DNA of 64,000 bases, from contig NZ_CP107939.1 in assembly GCF_036046055.1 (NCBI RefSeq), positions 2,914,001 to 2,978,000 of the forward strand, given 5' to 3'. The notes below the pieces were generated by a model. The model saw only the letters and a program-made list of their open reading frames with translations, was not told the origin of the DNA and searched no databases. This DNA is from Nocardia sp. NBC_00403 (GTDB lineage Bacteria; Actinomycetota; Actinomycetes; Mycobacteriales; Mycobacteriaceae). Shown here piece after piece: positions 40,779 through 49,335 of the stretch. Every line of letters starts with the position of its first letter. Position 1 is the stretch's first letter. The position numbers and the translations under genes are program-made.

Positions 40779-41993
40779 TCAGAGGGGCGTGGAGGTGTCG
40801 GCGAGCCGTTCCGGGTCGACCTGTTCGCCGATCAGGTCCTTGATCCGTTCGGTCACATCCCAGACATTGACGTTCATCCCGGCGAGCACCCGGTTGTCGG
40901 CATCGAGCCAGAACGCGACGAACTCGCGCTTCGCCAGATCGCCGCGCACCACCACGCGCGCGTAGTCGCCGGGTGCGGCGTACCCGGTGTACTCCATGCC
41001 GAGGTCGTATTGATCGGTGAAGAAGTAGGGCATGCGGTCGTAGGACGCGGACTTGCCGAGCATGGTCGCGGCCGCGACGGCGGGCTGGTTGAGCGCAGTC
41101 GCCCAGTGCTCCACCCGAATTCGGCGCCCGAGCACAGGGTGCTGCTGCTCGGCGATATCACCGACGGCGACGATATCCGGGTCGCTGGTGGCGAGGCTCG
41201 CATCGACGAGCACCCCGCCGTCGACGGCGAGCCCGGCATCGGCGGCCAGTTCGATGTTCGGCCGGGCGCCGACCGCGACCAGCACCGCGTCGGCATCCAC
41301 AACGCTGCCGTCGCCGAGCCGTACCCCCGTGGCTGTCTCGTCGTGCGTGACGATCTCGGTGACCTGAGTGTCGAAGCGGAAATCGACTCCGTGCGCCCGG
41401 TGCAGATCCGCGAACGCCGCGCCCATCTCCGGTCCGAGCGCCCCGAGCAACGGCAACTCGGCGGTTTCGACAATCGTCACCTCGACCTGGGCCGCGCGCG
41501 CCGCGGCGGCCACCTCCAGCCCGATCCAGCCCGCGCCGATGATCACAATCCTGCGGGCCTTGCCGAAGAGGTCGATGAGGGTGTCGGAGTCGGCGATGGT
41601 GCGCAATGTGTAGACGTTGGGGGCTTCGGCCCCCGGAATCGCCACCCGACGTGGCGTCGAACCGGTCGCCAATGCCAGCTTGGTGTAGGGCAGTGTCGAA
41701 TCGTCCGGCAGCGTGACGGTCTTCGCCACCGGATCGATCGCGGTGACGGTGGTGCCGAGCCGCAGATCGATGTGGTGGTCGCGGTACCACTGCGCCGGAT
41801 CCACGGTGAAATCGGCGAGCGCTTTCTTGCCTGCCAGATGTTCTTTCGACAGCGGTGGTCGTTCGTAAGGCAGGTGCTCCTCGGCGGCGATCACTGTGAC
41901 GGCCCCATCGAAATCGTTGTCTCGCAGCGCTTCCGCGAGCTTGGCCGCGGCCAGCCCGCCGCCGACGATGACGAAACGCCGATCAGAGGTCAT
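40779..41993 (-). CDS. NAD(P)/FAD-dependent ferredoxin (rubredoxin-type) reductase
   Basis: A 404-residue flavoprotein. The FAD site is [19 protein letters not shown] at the N-terminus, [10 protein letters not shown] is typical of BphA4/rubredoxin reductase enzymes, the NADH site is [19 protein letters not shown] (about 150), and [11 protein letters not shown] and the second FAD motif [14 protein letters not shown] follow. The C-terminal Reductase_C domain ends in [14 protein letters not shown]. It transfers electrons from NAD(P)H to a ferredoxin, often for a P450 or dioxygenase; no ferredoxin gene is adjacent. It is divergent from the Rv2466c-type gene. Confidence 0.9.
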   Translation of the reverse strand: MTSDRRFVIVGGGLAAAKLAEALRDNDFDGAVTVIAAEEHLPYERPPLSKEHLAGKKALADFTVDPAQWYRDHHIDLRLGTTVTAIDPVAKTVTLPDDSTLPYTKLALATGSTPRRVAIPGAEAPNVYTLRTIADSDTLIDLFGKARRIVIIGAGWIGLEVAAAARAAQVEVTIVETAELPLLGALGPEMGAAFADLHRAHGVDFRFDTQVTEIVTHDETATGVRLGDGSVVDADAVLVAVGARPNIELAADAGLAVDGGVLVDASLATSDPDIVAVGDIAEQQHPVLGRRIRVEHWATALNQPAVAAATMLGKSASYDRMPYFFTDQYDLGMEYTGYAAPGDYARVVVRGDLAKREFVAFWLDADNRVLAGMNVNVWDVTERIKDLIGEQVDPERLADTSTPL

Positions 41994-42191
41994 TGCGGAC
42001 TCCTTGTCGAGAGGGAACCGGACTCCTGCGCTTTCACCCTACTGGGACAGGTCGTCGTCGTTCTCGAAAACGACCCACCGGAAAAATGGACCCGAAGTCG
42101 GGAACGAATCGCGCGATCGGGTGGTTGGCCCAAATGGCGGCGAGGCGAATTTCCGCCGCGCTACGAGCATGCGATCGAGAGGAAGCGACCT

Positions 42192-42830
42192 GTGAGCGCC
42201 GAAAAGGATGTTGCCGACTTCTGGTTCGACCCGCTGTGCCCATGGTGCTGGATCACCTCGCGCTGGATCCTCGAGGTCGAGCAGGTGCGCGATATCGAGG
42301 TCCGATTCCACGTCATGAGTCTGTCGGTGCTGAACGAGGGCCGGGATGGTTTGCCGGAGCAGTACAAGGAATTGCTCGCCACCGGCTGGGGCCCGGTCCG
42401 GGTCGCGATTGCCGCGGCGCAGGAGCACGGCGACAAGGTGCTCGCGCCGCTCTATGCCGCCATGGGATCACGCATCCACAACCGGCGCGCGGAGTACGAG
42501 CGGGAATCGCAGGCGGAATTCCTCGCCGCCGTGATCGCCGATTCGCTCGCCGAGGTCGGCCTGCCCGCCGAGCTGGCCGAGGCCGCAGAAAGCACCGACT
42601 ACGACGAGGCGCTGCGCAAGAGCCACCACGAGGGCATGGACAAGGTCGGCCCCGACGTCGGCACCCCGACGATTCACATCAACGGCAACGCCTTCTTCGG
42701 CCCGGTGCTTTCCCGGATCCCGCGCGGCGAGGAGGCGGGCAAGCTCTGGGACGGCGCGGTCGCGTTGGCGTCCTACCCGCACTTCTTCGAGCTCAAGCGC
42801 ACCCGCACCGAAGACCCCGCCTTCGACTAG
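42192..42830 (+). CDS. Mycothiol-dependent nitroreductase, Rv2466c family (DsbA-like)
   Basis: GTG 42192 gives 212 residues and places the redox motif [16 protein letters not shown] (Cys-Pro-Trp-Cys) near residue 15. The helical insert is followed by [33 protein letters not shown] with the cis-Pro of a thioredoxin fold. This is the Rv2466c family, cytoplasmic proteins that use mycothiol to reduce oxidised or nitro-substituted substrates. It sits in the same neighbourhood as in M. tuberculosis (pepN, this gene, rpiB). The long open frame upstream is a shadow of the flavoprotein gene on the other strand. Confidence 0.92.
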   Translation: MSAEKDVADFWFDPLCPWCWITSRWILEVEQVRDIEVRFHVMSLSVLNEGRDGLPEQYKELLATGWGPVRVAIAAAQEHGDKVLAPLYAAMGSRIHNRRAEYERESQAEFLAAVIADSLAEVGLPAELAEAAESTDYDEALRKSHHEGMDKVGPDVGTPTIHINGNAFFGPVLSRIPRGEEAGKLWDGAVALASYPHFFELKRTRTEDPAFD

Positions 42831-42846
42831 ACGAGCTGCTCGCCGT

Positions 42847-42883
42847 CGATCGGTGGCAGCGCAGCATGCGATGCCACCGATCG
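42847..42883. terminator. Bidirectional hairpin between convergent genes
   Basis: CGATCGGTGGCA at 42847-42858 is a perfect inverted copy of TGCCACCGATCG at 42872-42883 with a 13-base loop. It lies in the 60-base gap between the Rv2466c-type gene and the M48 protease gene and can serve both. Confidence 0.75.
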
Positions 42884-42890
42884 CACCCGG

Positions 42891-44141
42891 TTACGGCACG
42901 GGTTTCGGCGGTAGCGCCGGGACTTCGCCGTAGCTGCTCGGGTAGTTGGCCGCCGGGGGAGCGCCCGCGGGTCGACTCGGACGCAGGAACATATTGCCGT
43001 GCCTGCTGCGATCACGCAGCGCCCACATGCGCCAGGTCAGCACCGGGTGCGAGGACATGGCGTTGACGATCCAGATGAAGAAGCCCTTCTCGACCGCCGC
43101 CCGGTCGGCCATCTCGTCGTAGCCGACGAGGGTGTTCATGTACTTGCCCGCGGCGAGGGTGCCCATGGCCGTCGGCGCGCCGAGGTGCCGGTAGCAGTAG
43201 CCGTGATTGTCGGCGGTGTACTCCTGTGCGCGGATCAGCGAGCTGCCGAGGATCGGCAGGAACGGCACCAGGTACATGCCGAGCTGCCGCCAATAGGACA
43301 CATGGCCCGCGGCGATATGCCCGACCTCATGGCCGATGATGAAGGCCAGCGCATCGGGTTCCCGCGCCGCCCCGCCGACTTCGAAGAGATCGCTGTAGAC
43401 CGTGACGAAGCGGCGAAATCCGTGCCCGGAGGCGAAGGCGTTGATCTGGCCGTTGCCGAGCAGCACGTAGGCGTCGGGCACCTTCTTCATACCGAATCTG
43501 GCTGCCGCCTCGACCACCATCCGATAGCCCTCGGGAAATTGGGTCGGCGACATCTTGACGCCGTTGACCCGCAGACTCGCGAAGGTCTGACCGCGCACCA
43601 GCCACACCAGTAGCGGCGCGGCGAGAAACAACAGGATGTACTGGTTGATGGTGCCGAGCGCCGCGAACAGGATCGCGAACATGAACGTGACAACGGTGAG
43701 CATGACGACGACGACCAGCAGCGGAATCTCCCAGCTGTGCCGAGCCGGCATCCCGAAGGGCGACAGCCCGCGCGGCTGCTGTTGCGGCGGCACCGCGGGC
43801 GGCATCGGGGCCCCGCCGTACGGTGCGGGGCCGTAGGGAGCCGTGGGATAAGGACCGGTGGGGTAGGGCACGCCCGGATAGGGATTGGGCAGCGGCGGAT
43901 ACTGCGTCGAGCCGTAGGGTGCCGCGTTCAGGTCCTGAGCCTGTGCCCACCCGGCCTGCTGCGGGGTGTAGGGGTCGTCCGGCGGGCCTGCCTGCTGGGG
44001 TTCGTGCGGCTGCATGGGAAGAACTCTATTCAGAATCCGGTCGGCGGGTCCGGCCATCGGTTCCGTCGACCGGTGGGCCTCGATCGGTGGCCGGCCCGGC
44101 TCGGGCGCTGGATCAGCCTGTGGCCGAGGATCGTTGGGCAT
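42891..44141 (-). CDS. Membrane M48-family (HtpX-like) metalloprotease with Pro/Tyr/Gly-rich N-terminus
   Basis: 416 residues. The first ~130 are disordered, dominated by P-Y-P-T-G-P-Y-P-T-A-P-Y-G repeats, as in actinobacterial membrane proteins that cluster or bind the wall. Two membrane helices follow (LLVVVVMLTVVTFMFAILFAALGTI and YILLFLAAPLLVWLV). The protease site is FIIGHEVGHIAAGHVSYW (HExxH), with the likely third ligand in RAQEYTADNHGY. M48 enzymes degrade misfolded membrane proteins. The C-terminus is again Pro-rich. It is convergent with the Rv2466c-type gene. Confidence 0.88.
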   Translation of the reverse strand: MPNDPRPQADPAPEPGRPPIEAHRSTEPMAGPADRILNRVLPMQPHEPQQAGPPDDPYTPQQAGWAQAQDLNAAPYGSTQYPPLPNPYPGVPYPTGPYPTAPYGPAPYGGAPMPPAVPPQQQPRGLSPFGMPARHSWEIPLLVVVVMLTVVTFMFAILFAALGTINQYILLFLAAPLLVWLVRGQTFASLRVNGVKMSPTQFPEGYRMVVEAAARFGMKKVPDAYVLLGNGQINAFASGHGFRRFVTVYSDLFEVGGAAREPDALAFIIGHEVGHIAAGHVSYWRQLGMYLVPFLPILGSSLIRAQEYTADNHGYCYRHLGAPTAMGTLAAGKYMNTLVGYDEMADRAAVEKGFFIWIVNAMSSHPVLTWRMWALRDRSRHGNMFLRPSRPAGAPPAANYPSSYGEVPALPPKPVP

Positions 44142-44325
44142 GGGAAGCTACTCTGTCCAGTCGGCCGGATGGGCTTGCCGTATGCGGTGTCGGGCGACCA
44201 TCGGCGCCGGCGCGCATCGTGCACGAATTGGTTTCGGGGGAGGGCGGTGCGGGTGTCGACCCGTGCCGTGTCGTCTCCCGATCCCTCTCGCGACCCCGCC
44301 GAAGCGGCCTGACACAATCGCTGCC

Positions 44326-44799
44326 ATGCGCGTATACCTGGGTGCCGACCATGCCGGTTTCGAACTGAAGAATCTCGTCAAGGCCCATCTGGAGCAGGCG
44401 GGCCACGAGGCCGTCGATTGCGGCGCCCTCGAATACGACGCTGTCGACGACTACCCCGCGTTCTGCATCGAGGCGGCCCGCCGCACCGTCGCCGACCCCG
44501 GCAGCCTCGGGCTCGTCTTCGGCGGCAGCGGCAACGGTGAGCAGATCGCCGCGAACAAGGTGCCCGGCGCCCGCTGCGCTCTGGCCTGGAGCGTCGAGAC
44601 CGCGAAGCTGGCGCGTGAGCACAACAATGCTCAGCTGATCGGCATCGGCGGCCGCATGCATTCCACCGAGGAAGCACTCGCCATCGTCGATGCCTTCCTC
44701 GCGGCCGAGTGGTCCGATGAAGAGCGCCACCAGCGCCGCATCGACATCCTCGCCGAGTACGAAAAGACCGGTGTCGCACCGGCCGTTCCCGCGTACTGA
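44326..44799 (+). CDS. rpiB: Ribose-5-phosphate isomerase B
   Basis: ATG 44326 gives 157 residues starting RVYLGADHAGFELKNLVKAHLEQAGHEAVDCG, with LGLVFGGSGNGEQIAANKVPGARCALAWSVETAKLAREHNNAQLIGIGGRM. In this actinobacterial form the proton-abstracting cysteine of E. coli RpiB is replaced (S-G-N-G), as in mycobacteria, where a Glu does the job. It interconverts ribose 5-phosphate and ribulose 5-phosphate. It lies 23 bases upstream of the glycosylase gene on the same strand, the same pair as Rv2465c-Rv2464c. Confidence 0.95.
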   Translation: MRVYLGADHAGFELKNLVKAHLEQAGHEAVDCGALEYDAVDDYPAFCIEAARRTVADPGSLGLVFGGSGNGEQIAANKVPGARCALAWSVETAKLAREHNNAQLIGIGGRMHSTEEALAIVDAFLAAEWSDEERHQRRIDILAEYEKTGVAPAVPAY

Positions 44800-44822
44800 T
44801 CCGGGCGCGGTCGTCATCAACT

Positions 44823-45638
44823 GTGCCTGAGGGACATACGCTGCACCGTCTCGCGAAGCTGCATCAGCGGCGCCTCGCGGGCGGTGTGGTGCGGGTGTCG
44901 AGCCCGCAGGGGAAGTTCGCGGCCGGGGCCGCGCGGGTCGATGGCCAGCTGCTGGTGCGGGCCGAGGCGTGGGGCAAACACCTACTGCACCACTACGAGT
45001 CGGGGCTCGTCGTGCACGTGCATCTCGGACTGTACGGGAAGTTCACCGAGGCGCCGGTGCCGATGGGGGAGCCGGTCGGGCAGGTACGGATGCGGATGTT
45101 CGGCAGCGGATCGGGCGAGCTGCCCGGCTTCGGCACCGACCTGCGCGGCCCCACTGCCTGCGAGGTGTACACCGACGCCGAGGTGGCGGCGCTGACCGAT
45201 CGGCTGGGCCCCGACCCGCTGCGGCGCGGCGCCGACCCGGATCGGGCCTGGCAGCGAATCCATCGCTCGCGCAGGCCGATCGGCGCATTGCTGATGGATC
45301 AGCAGGTGCTCGCCGGTGTCGGCAACGTCTACCGGGCGGAACTGCTATTCCGGCACGGCATTTCGCCACAGCGGCCAGGGACTGCGCTGAGCGCCGACGA
45401 GTGGGCCGCGATGTGGACCGATCTGGTCGCGCTGATGCGGGTCGGTGTGCGGGTCGGCAATATGGTCGTCGTCCGGCCCGAACACGACCACGGTGAACCG
45501 TCCTACGCGGTCGACCGGCCACGGACCTACGTCTACCGCCGTCCCGGCTCGGCATGCCGTGTCTGCGGCGCTCCGATCCGGCATGCCGAGCTGGAGACGC
45601 GAAACCTGTTCTGGTGCCCCAGCTGCCAAGCAGGCTGA
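44823..45638 (+). CDS. nei: Fpg/Nei-family DNA glycosylase
   Basis: GTG 44823 gives 271 residues. The mature N-terminus PEGHTLHRLAKLH supplies the catalytic Pro and Glu of the Fpg/Nei family; H-T after P-E-G is characteristic of Nei-type enzymes. The helix-two-turn-helix is DQQVLAGVGNVYRAELLFRHGISP, and the C-terminal zinc finger is CRVCGAPIRHAELETRNLFWCPSC. It removes oxidised pyrimidines and nicks the strand (base-excision repair). Substrate preference cannot be settled from the sequence. It is coupled to rpiB. Confidence 0.92.
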   Translation: MPEGHTLHRLAKLHQRRLAGGVVRVSSPQGKFAAGAARVDGQLLVRAEAWGKHLLHHYESGLVVHVHLGLYGKFTEAPVPMGEPVGQVRMRMFGSGSGELPGFGTDLRGPTACEVYTDAEVAALTDRLGPDPLRRGADPDRAWQRIHRSRRPIGALLMDQQVLAGVGNVYRAELLFRHGISPQRPGTALSADEWAAMWTDLVALMRVGVRVGNMVVVRPEHDHGEPSYAVDRPRTYVYRRPGSACRVCGAPIRHAELETRNLFWCPSCQAG

Positions 45639-45682
45639 CCCACAGCCGCGGTGCGGATGTAGAAACGCTGCGCGGGTCATCC

Positions 45683-46648
45683 TCAGCCTGCGACGGCCGT
45701 CTTGATCTCCGGTTCGTCGGATTCGGCGAGTGCGAACCGCTTGCCGCCCGCGGTCTTCGCCGAGTACATCGCGCGATCTGCCCGGCGCAGCAGGTCGGTG
45801 AAATCGCAGGGGCTGCCCGGTGCGCAGTAGGCGGTGCCGACGCTGGCCGAGACCGGCACCGGCCCGGCCGTCGACCACACCGGGTCGCGCAGCGCACCGA
45901 CGATCTGGTGCGCGAGATCGCCGAGGGTGTTGTGATGTGGATTGGTAGCGAGCACGAATTCGTCGCCGCCGTAGCGGCAGATCACGGTGTCCGGCGGACA
46001 GATCTCACGCAGCCTGCGCGCGAGCTCGACGAGCACCTCGTCACCGACCGCGTGGCCGAAGCCGTCGTTGATCTGCTTGAAGCGGTCCAGGTCGATCAGC
46101 AGCAGGCCGACGCCGCGGGTGGGATCGGCCGCCATCAGCCGGACCTGGTCCTGCAGCAGTGTGCGGTTGGCCAGATCGGTCAGCGCATCGTGGGTCGCCT
46201 CGTGGCGCAGCCGATGCTGCAACGCGGCAATTTCCTGCACCCGCAGCGACACCGCGGCCGAAATATGTTGTTCCTGCTGCGCGAGTGCGCGCTCCTGTAG
46301 GGCCTGGGCATAGCTGTCGATGGCTTGGCTGGCGACCAACGGCCAGCGCGTGGCGACCAACGATCCCGGTGCGCCCGCCGGGAAGCCGAGCAGCCACCTG
46401 GTGGCCTGCGCCAGCATCCTGGTCCTTTCGAACGGGGCCTCGACCAGCCGGGCGCCGAGCATCCGCGCCTCTGGCACGGGGAACGGCTCGGACTTGGCCA
46501 GTTGCAGCAGTCGTTCGATGATCTCGATCAATACCGGCTCCAGTTGCCTGGGTGCCGCGTGGGAACCCGGCTCGGCGCAGACAGCACGCGCCCAGGCTCG
46601 GGCCATGGCGGCTACCGGGGGCTCGATGTCGGTCGCCATCGCACTCAC
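45683..46648 (-). CDS. GGDEF-domain diguanylate cyclase
   Basis: 321 residues. The C-terminal ~165 form a GGDEF domain: HDALTDLANRTLLQDQV, GVGLLLIDLDRFKQINDGFGHAVGDEVLVELARRL, the active site RYGGDEF and ADRAMYSAKTAGGKR. The intact GGDEF predicts c-di-GMP synthesis. The allosteric RxxD site is not obvious. The N-terminal ~150 residues are helical without membrane segments, ending in a Gln-rich coiled coil that may drive dimerisation or sense a signal. GTG 46648 and ATG 46639 are both possible starts. The ~500-base upstream region may hold its promoter. Confidence 0.9.
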   Translation of the reverse strand: MSAMATDIEPPVAAMARAWARAVCAEPGSHAAPRQLEPVLIEIIERLLQLAKSEPFPVPEARMLGARLVEAPFERTRMLAQATRWLLGFPAGAPGSLVATRWPLVASQAIDSYAQALQERALAQQEQHISAAVSLRVQEIAALQHRLRHEATHDALTDLANRTLLQDQVRLMAADPTRGVGLLLIDLDRFKQINDGFGHAVGDEVLVELARRLREICPPDTVICRYGGDEFVLATNPHHNTLGDLAHQIVGALRDPVWSTAGPVPVSASVGTAYCAPGSPCDFTDLLRRADRAMYSAKTAGGKRFALAESDEPEIKTAVAG

Positions 46649-47157
46649 CCGGCACAGCTCGAGTCGGTAGCGCGGTGTGTTGAACCCACACCGGCGCCGG
46701 CCTCACCCCGATCGTTCCCACTGCCATGCGGCTGTGTCCACCTTGCCTGGTGCACGCTCACCGCCCCCTTTCCAGATACCCCCGTCCGGCAAAAAGGATC
46801 CTAGCAAGCCACCCGGCTTCGAAAAACGCTGTTTTACAACGTGTTCCCGAACCTATACGAATGGCGATCGGGTATGTCATCGCTATCGATGCTCGGACGT
46901 TACACACGAATCTCGTTCGCTGGGAAGTCGCGAACCGACACGCCGACGGCGCGCCGGAGCGGGTCCGAAGTAGGAGCGAACCCACTCTGCTCGTCGGCTA
47001 TAGCCGCGACCTACAACCAGTGGTCAACGCGGGGCGGTACCGGCGAGAACGATTGCGGCGCACCGGTCCGCGTGGGGCGATTAGCGCTTCCGAAGCGACG
47101 TTCGGTACAGTCGGTACGCACACGGCATCGTGGCGATCCCATTGATGTCGTATGCCT
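46649..47157. other. Gene-free interval between the GGDEF gene and the tRNA pair
   Basis: About 509 bases with open frames on both strands but no ribosome site, family resemblance or consistent codon use. The AT-richer part around 46790-46870 is the likely promoter area of the GGDEF gene on the minus strand. A 13-bp palindrome CGCTTCCGAAGCG lies at 47085-47097, about 60 bases before tRNA-Gly. An unrecognised small RNA here cannot be excluded. Confidence 0.5.
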
Positions 47158-47231
<74 letters not shown>

Positions 47232-47279
47232 CACAGGGTTATTCATCCTCTGCGGCGGCCGATACCGCCGCGAGGGCAA

Positions 47280-47353
47280 CGGGGTGTAGCGCAGCTTGGT
47301 AGCGCATCCGCTTTGGGAGCGGAGGGTCGCAGGTTCAAATCCTGTCACCCCGA
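47280..47353 (+). tRNA. tRNA-Pro (anticodon TGG)
   Basis: Complete cloverleaf: acceptor CGGGGTG/CACCCCG, D-stem GCGC/GCGC, anticodon stem TCCGC/GCGGA with loop TTTGGGA (anticodon TGG) and T-arm GCAGG-TTCAAAT-CCTGT. CCA is not encoded. About 300 bases without a gene follow (47354-47651), in which I see nothing except the ribosome site of the next gene. Confidence 0.95.
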
Positions 47354-47651
47354 CAACAGTTCGACAGCAATGTTCTCCGGCCTGTCGGCCAGGGCGTTGC
47401 CGTGATCGGCCACCACCACCCGGTTCCGGCAGCGGGTCACCCCACCCCTCGGTTGTAGCTGTTGGGCGTGCTGGGAAGAAGCGGTGCGGTAGCGGCCGGT
47501 GCATTCGGCGTCCCGAGCTATCTGTTACCGACCTCGGGTTCGATACGGATGTGGTTCGCAGCTGGTTCCCAGGCTGGTCTTAGAATTCGCGGGTTCGATC
47601 CCAGGTGTCGTTGATCGACATCGGATTCACCCACTGGGAGAGGTTTCGAAC

Positions 47652-48068
47652 ATGAGGTCCACATCGAGTCGTATCCGGATCGCCGTGGCGGGCGGCGTGT
47701 TCGCCGTCGGTGCATCGGCGGCGCTGCTGGTTCCCGGAATCGCCGCGGCAGCGCCGGGCGGGCCGGGCCACCTGCTCGCCGAAACGACGTGCTCCTTCGC
47801 TCAGGTGGATGCCGCGCTGCACGCGGCGGCCCCCGAGTTCGCTGCCCGCCTCGACGCCAACCCGGAGCGCAAGGCGAAGCTGGAGCAGTTGCTGAATCTG
47901 CCGCCCGAGCAGCGCAAGGCCGCCATCCAGCAGCGTCTCGACGATCCCAAGGTCAAGGAGCGCATCGAGGAGCACCGCGGGAAGATCGAGGAACGCCGCA
48001 ACGACCCGCGCTTCACCGAAATGCGCGACAAGATGCAGACCGCGGCCGACACCTGCCACAACTACTGA
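47652..48068 (+). CDS. Secreted hemophore-related (haem-binding) protein
   Basis: ATG 47652 behind GGGAGAGG gives 138 residues with a Sec signal peptide (positive MRSTSSRIRIAV, hydrophobic core, AAAA-P cleavage region near residue 35). The mature part has one Cys near its start (CSFAQVDAALHAAAPEFAARLDANPERKAKLEQLLNLPPEQRKAAIQQ) and one near the end (TCHNY), probably a disulfide bridging an all-helical fold. This matches the actinobacterial hemophore-related family (related to Rv0203), exported proteins that bind haem for iron uptake. No haem transporter is adjacent. A strong hairpin follows. Confidence 0.82.
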   Translation: MRSTSSRIRIAVAGGVFAVGASAALLVPGIAAAAPGGPGHLLAETTCSFAQVDAALHAAAPEFAARLDANPERKAKLEQLLNLPPEQRKAAIQQRLDDPKVKERIEEHRGKIEERRNDPRFTEMRDKMQTAADTCHNY

Positions 48069-48074
48069 GCGCGA

Positions 48075-48119
48075 ACACCCGCCGTCGCCTGCCGCAACAC
48101 GGCACGCGCCGGCGGGTGT
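48075..48119 (+). terminator. Hairpin after the hemophore-like gene
   Basis: ACACCCGCCG at 48075-48084 pairs exactly with CGGCGGGTGT at 48110-48119, followed by CTGTGTTTGG. It lies six bases after the stop codon. The intervening 25 bases contain a smaller inner fold. Confidence 0.65.
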
Positions 48120-48138
48120 CTGTGTTTGGATTATTTGC

Positions 48139-48543
48139 ATGTCCTATAAGGCCGACCCACGCGTCGACGCTTATATCGACGCGCTACCCGAGTGGCAGCA
48201 GCGGATCTGTCACGAGGTTCGCGAACTGGTGCACGAGGCGGACCCGGAGGTCGCCGAGACGGTCAAGCGGACCGTCCAGCCGTATTTCGTGCTGGATGGC
48301 AATATCTGCGCGCTGCTCGCGGCGAGACTGCACGTCAATGTGTTCCTCTACGACGGCGCCATCGTGCCGGACCCCGAGGGCATCATCACCGCAGGTCACG
48401 ACAACAAGACCGCGCGCACGGTGGCGATCCGCGAGGGGGAAACCCTCAATGCTCCGGCGCTGTTGACCATGGTCCGCCAGATCATCGCCAACAACCGCGC
48501 CGGTGGGTGGCGAAAGCTGAAGGCGCAGGAGTTGGGTCAGTAG
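48139..48543 (+). CDS. DUF1801-domain protein
   Basis: A 134-residue soluble protein of the DUF1801 (YdhG-like) family. VDAYIDALPEWQQRICHEVRELVHEADPEVAETVKRTVQPYFVLDGNICALLAARLHVNVFLYDGA is the characteristic two-helix plus beta-sheet core. The molecular role of the family is not established. It ends in a convergent 7-bp overlap with the NAD-binding protein gene, and it starts 19 bases after the terminator of the hemophore-like gene, so it has its own promoter. Confidence 0.8.
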   Translation: MSYKADPRVDAYIDALPEWQQRICHEVRELVHEADPEVAETVKRTVQPYFVLDGNICALLAARLHVNVFLYDGAIVPDPEGIITAGHDNKTARTVAIREGETLNAPALLTMVRQIIANNRAGGWRKLKAQELGQ

Positions 48544-49238
48544 CCGATCGTGAAGCGTCGCTGCACGAATCGCGGCAGCTCGGCCTCATCGAGCAGCGCG
48601 ATGGCGGCGTCCTCGATCGAAATGCGGCTGTGACCGTCGGCATCGAGCACCGGCTGATCGCCGCCGACGCGGTAGCGGCCGGTGCGTTCGCCCGGTGCGA
48701 TCAGTTCGGCGGGGCTGAAGTAGGTCCACCACCGGTTCGAACTACGCAGCACGGTCAGTGCGTCGCGGTGCCCGCGCACCGCCGCCGCGTACTCCCGGGG
48801 CAGGCCGACGCTGTCGAGGGTGTCGGTGAGGCGCTGGTCGTCGTCGGCGGTGACCCGGCCCGGCGCGAATTCCAGGCTGCCCGCGCCGCCCACGACGATC
48901 AGGCGGGTGCGTGGATGGCTGCCGAGCGCCTGGACCAGCGAGCGAGCCGCGGTCGCGTAAACGGTCGGGTCGGCGATCGATGTCGCCACCGTGCCCGCGA
49001 AGTCCGTTGCGGCATTGCCTGGCTGATAGCAGCTGATCAGCACGTCCATCCCGGGCAGGGCGGCCGCGACGGCGGCGCTGTCGAACACGTCGAGGCTGCG
49101 CCAGGCGACGTTCGGCTGATCGGCTGCCTGTCCACTCGCATCTCTGCTGAACGCGGTGACGTGATGGCCGCGGGCTACGGCTTCGGCGTGCACCCGCCTG
49201 CCGATAGTGCCGGTCGCGCCGATGATTCCGATGAACAC
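48537..49238 (-). CDS. NAD(P)-binding oxidoreductase (atypical SDR)
   Basis: A 233-residue protein with the N-terminal dinucleotide motif MFIGIIGATGTIGRRVHAEAVARGHHVTAFSRD and a later TRLIVVGGAGSLEFAPG. It lacks a clear YxxxK, as in the NAD(P)H-binding/NmrA-like epimerase group. It likely reduces a small metabolite or quinone. It is divergent from a TetR gene, and the shared promoter contains a large dyad, so repression by that TetR protein is the probable control. Confidence 0.85.
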   Translation of the reverse strand: MFIGIIGATGTIGRRVHAEAVARGHHVTAFSRDASGQAADQPNVAWRSLDVFDSAAVAAALPGMDVLISCYQPGNAATDFAGTVATSIADPTVYATAARSLVQALGSHPRTRLIVVGGAGSLEFAPGRVTADDDQRLTDTLDSVGLPREYAAAVRGHRDALTVLRSSNRWWTYFSPAELIAPGERTGRYRVGGDQPVLDADGHSRISIEDAAIALLDEAELPRFVQRRFTIGY

Positions 49239-49261
49239 GGTTCTCCTAGAGCTGTTTGGTA

Positions 49262-49320
49262 CGGCGTGTAAAAACTATACGCTGTGAAGTTTCTATGCAA
49301 CGTATAGTTTCTGCACGCCG
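49262..49320. promoter_or_regulatory. Large operator dyad between the NAD-binding protein gene and tetR-like gene
   Basis: The arms 49262-49281 and 49301-49320 are inverted copies matching at 18 of 20 positions, with a 19-base spacer. The innermost ten bases of each arm (AAACTATACG/CGTATAGTTT) match exactly. The dyad fills the 97-base divergent promoter region and includes its AT-rich core, so bound protein would block both genes. The TetR-like product of 49336 is the obvious ligand. Confidence 0.75.
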
Positions 49321-49335
49321 CTGTAAAGTGGCTCC

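Noticed and set aside
40671..42191. Long plus-strand upstream extension of the Rv2466c-type gene
   Set aside because: It is a shadow of the flavoprotein gene on the other strand. The family N-terminus fits GTG 42192.
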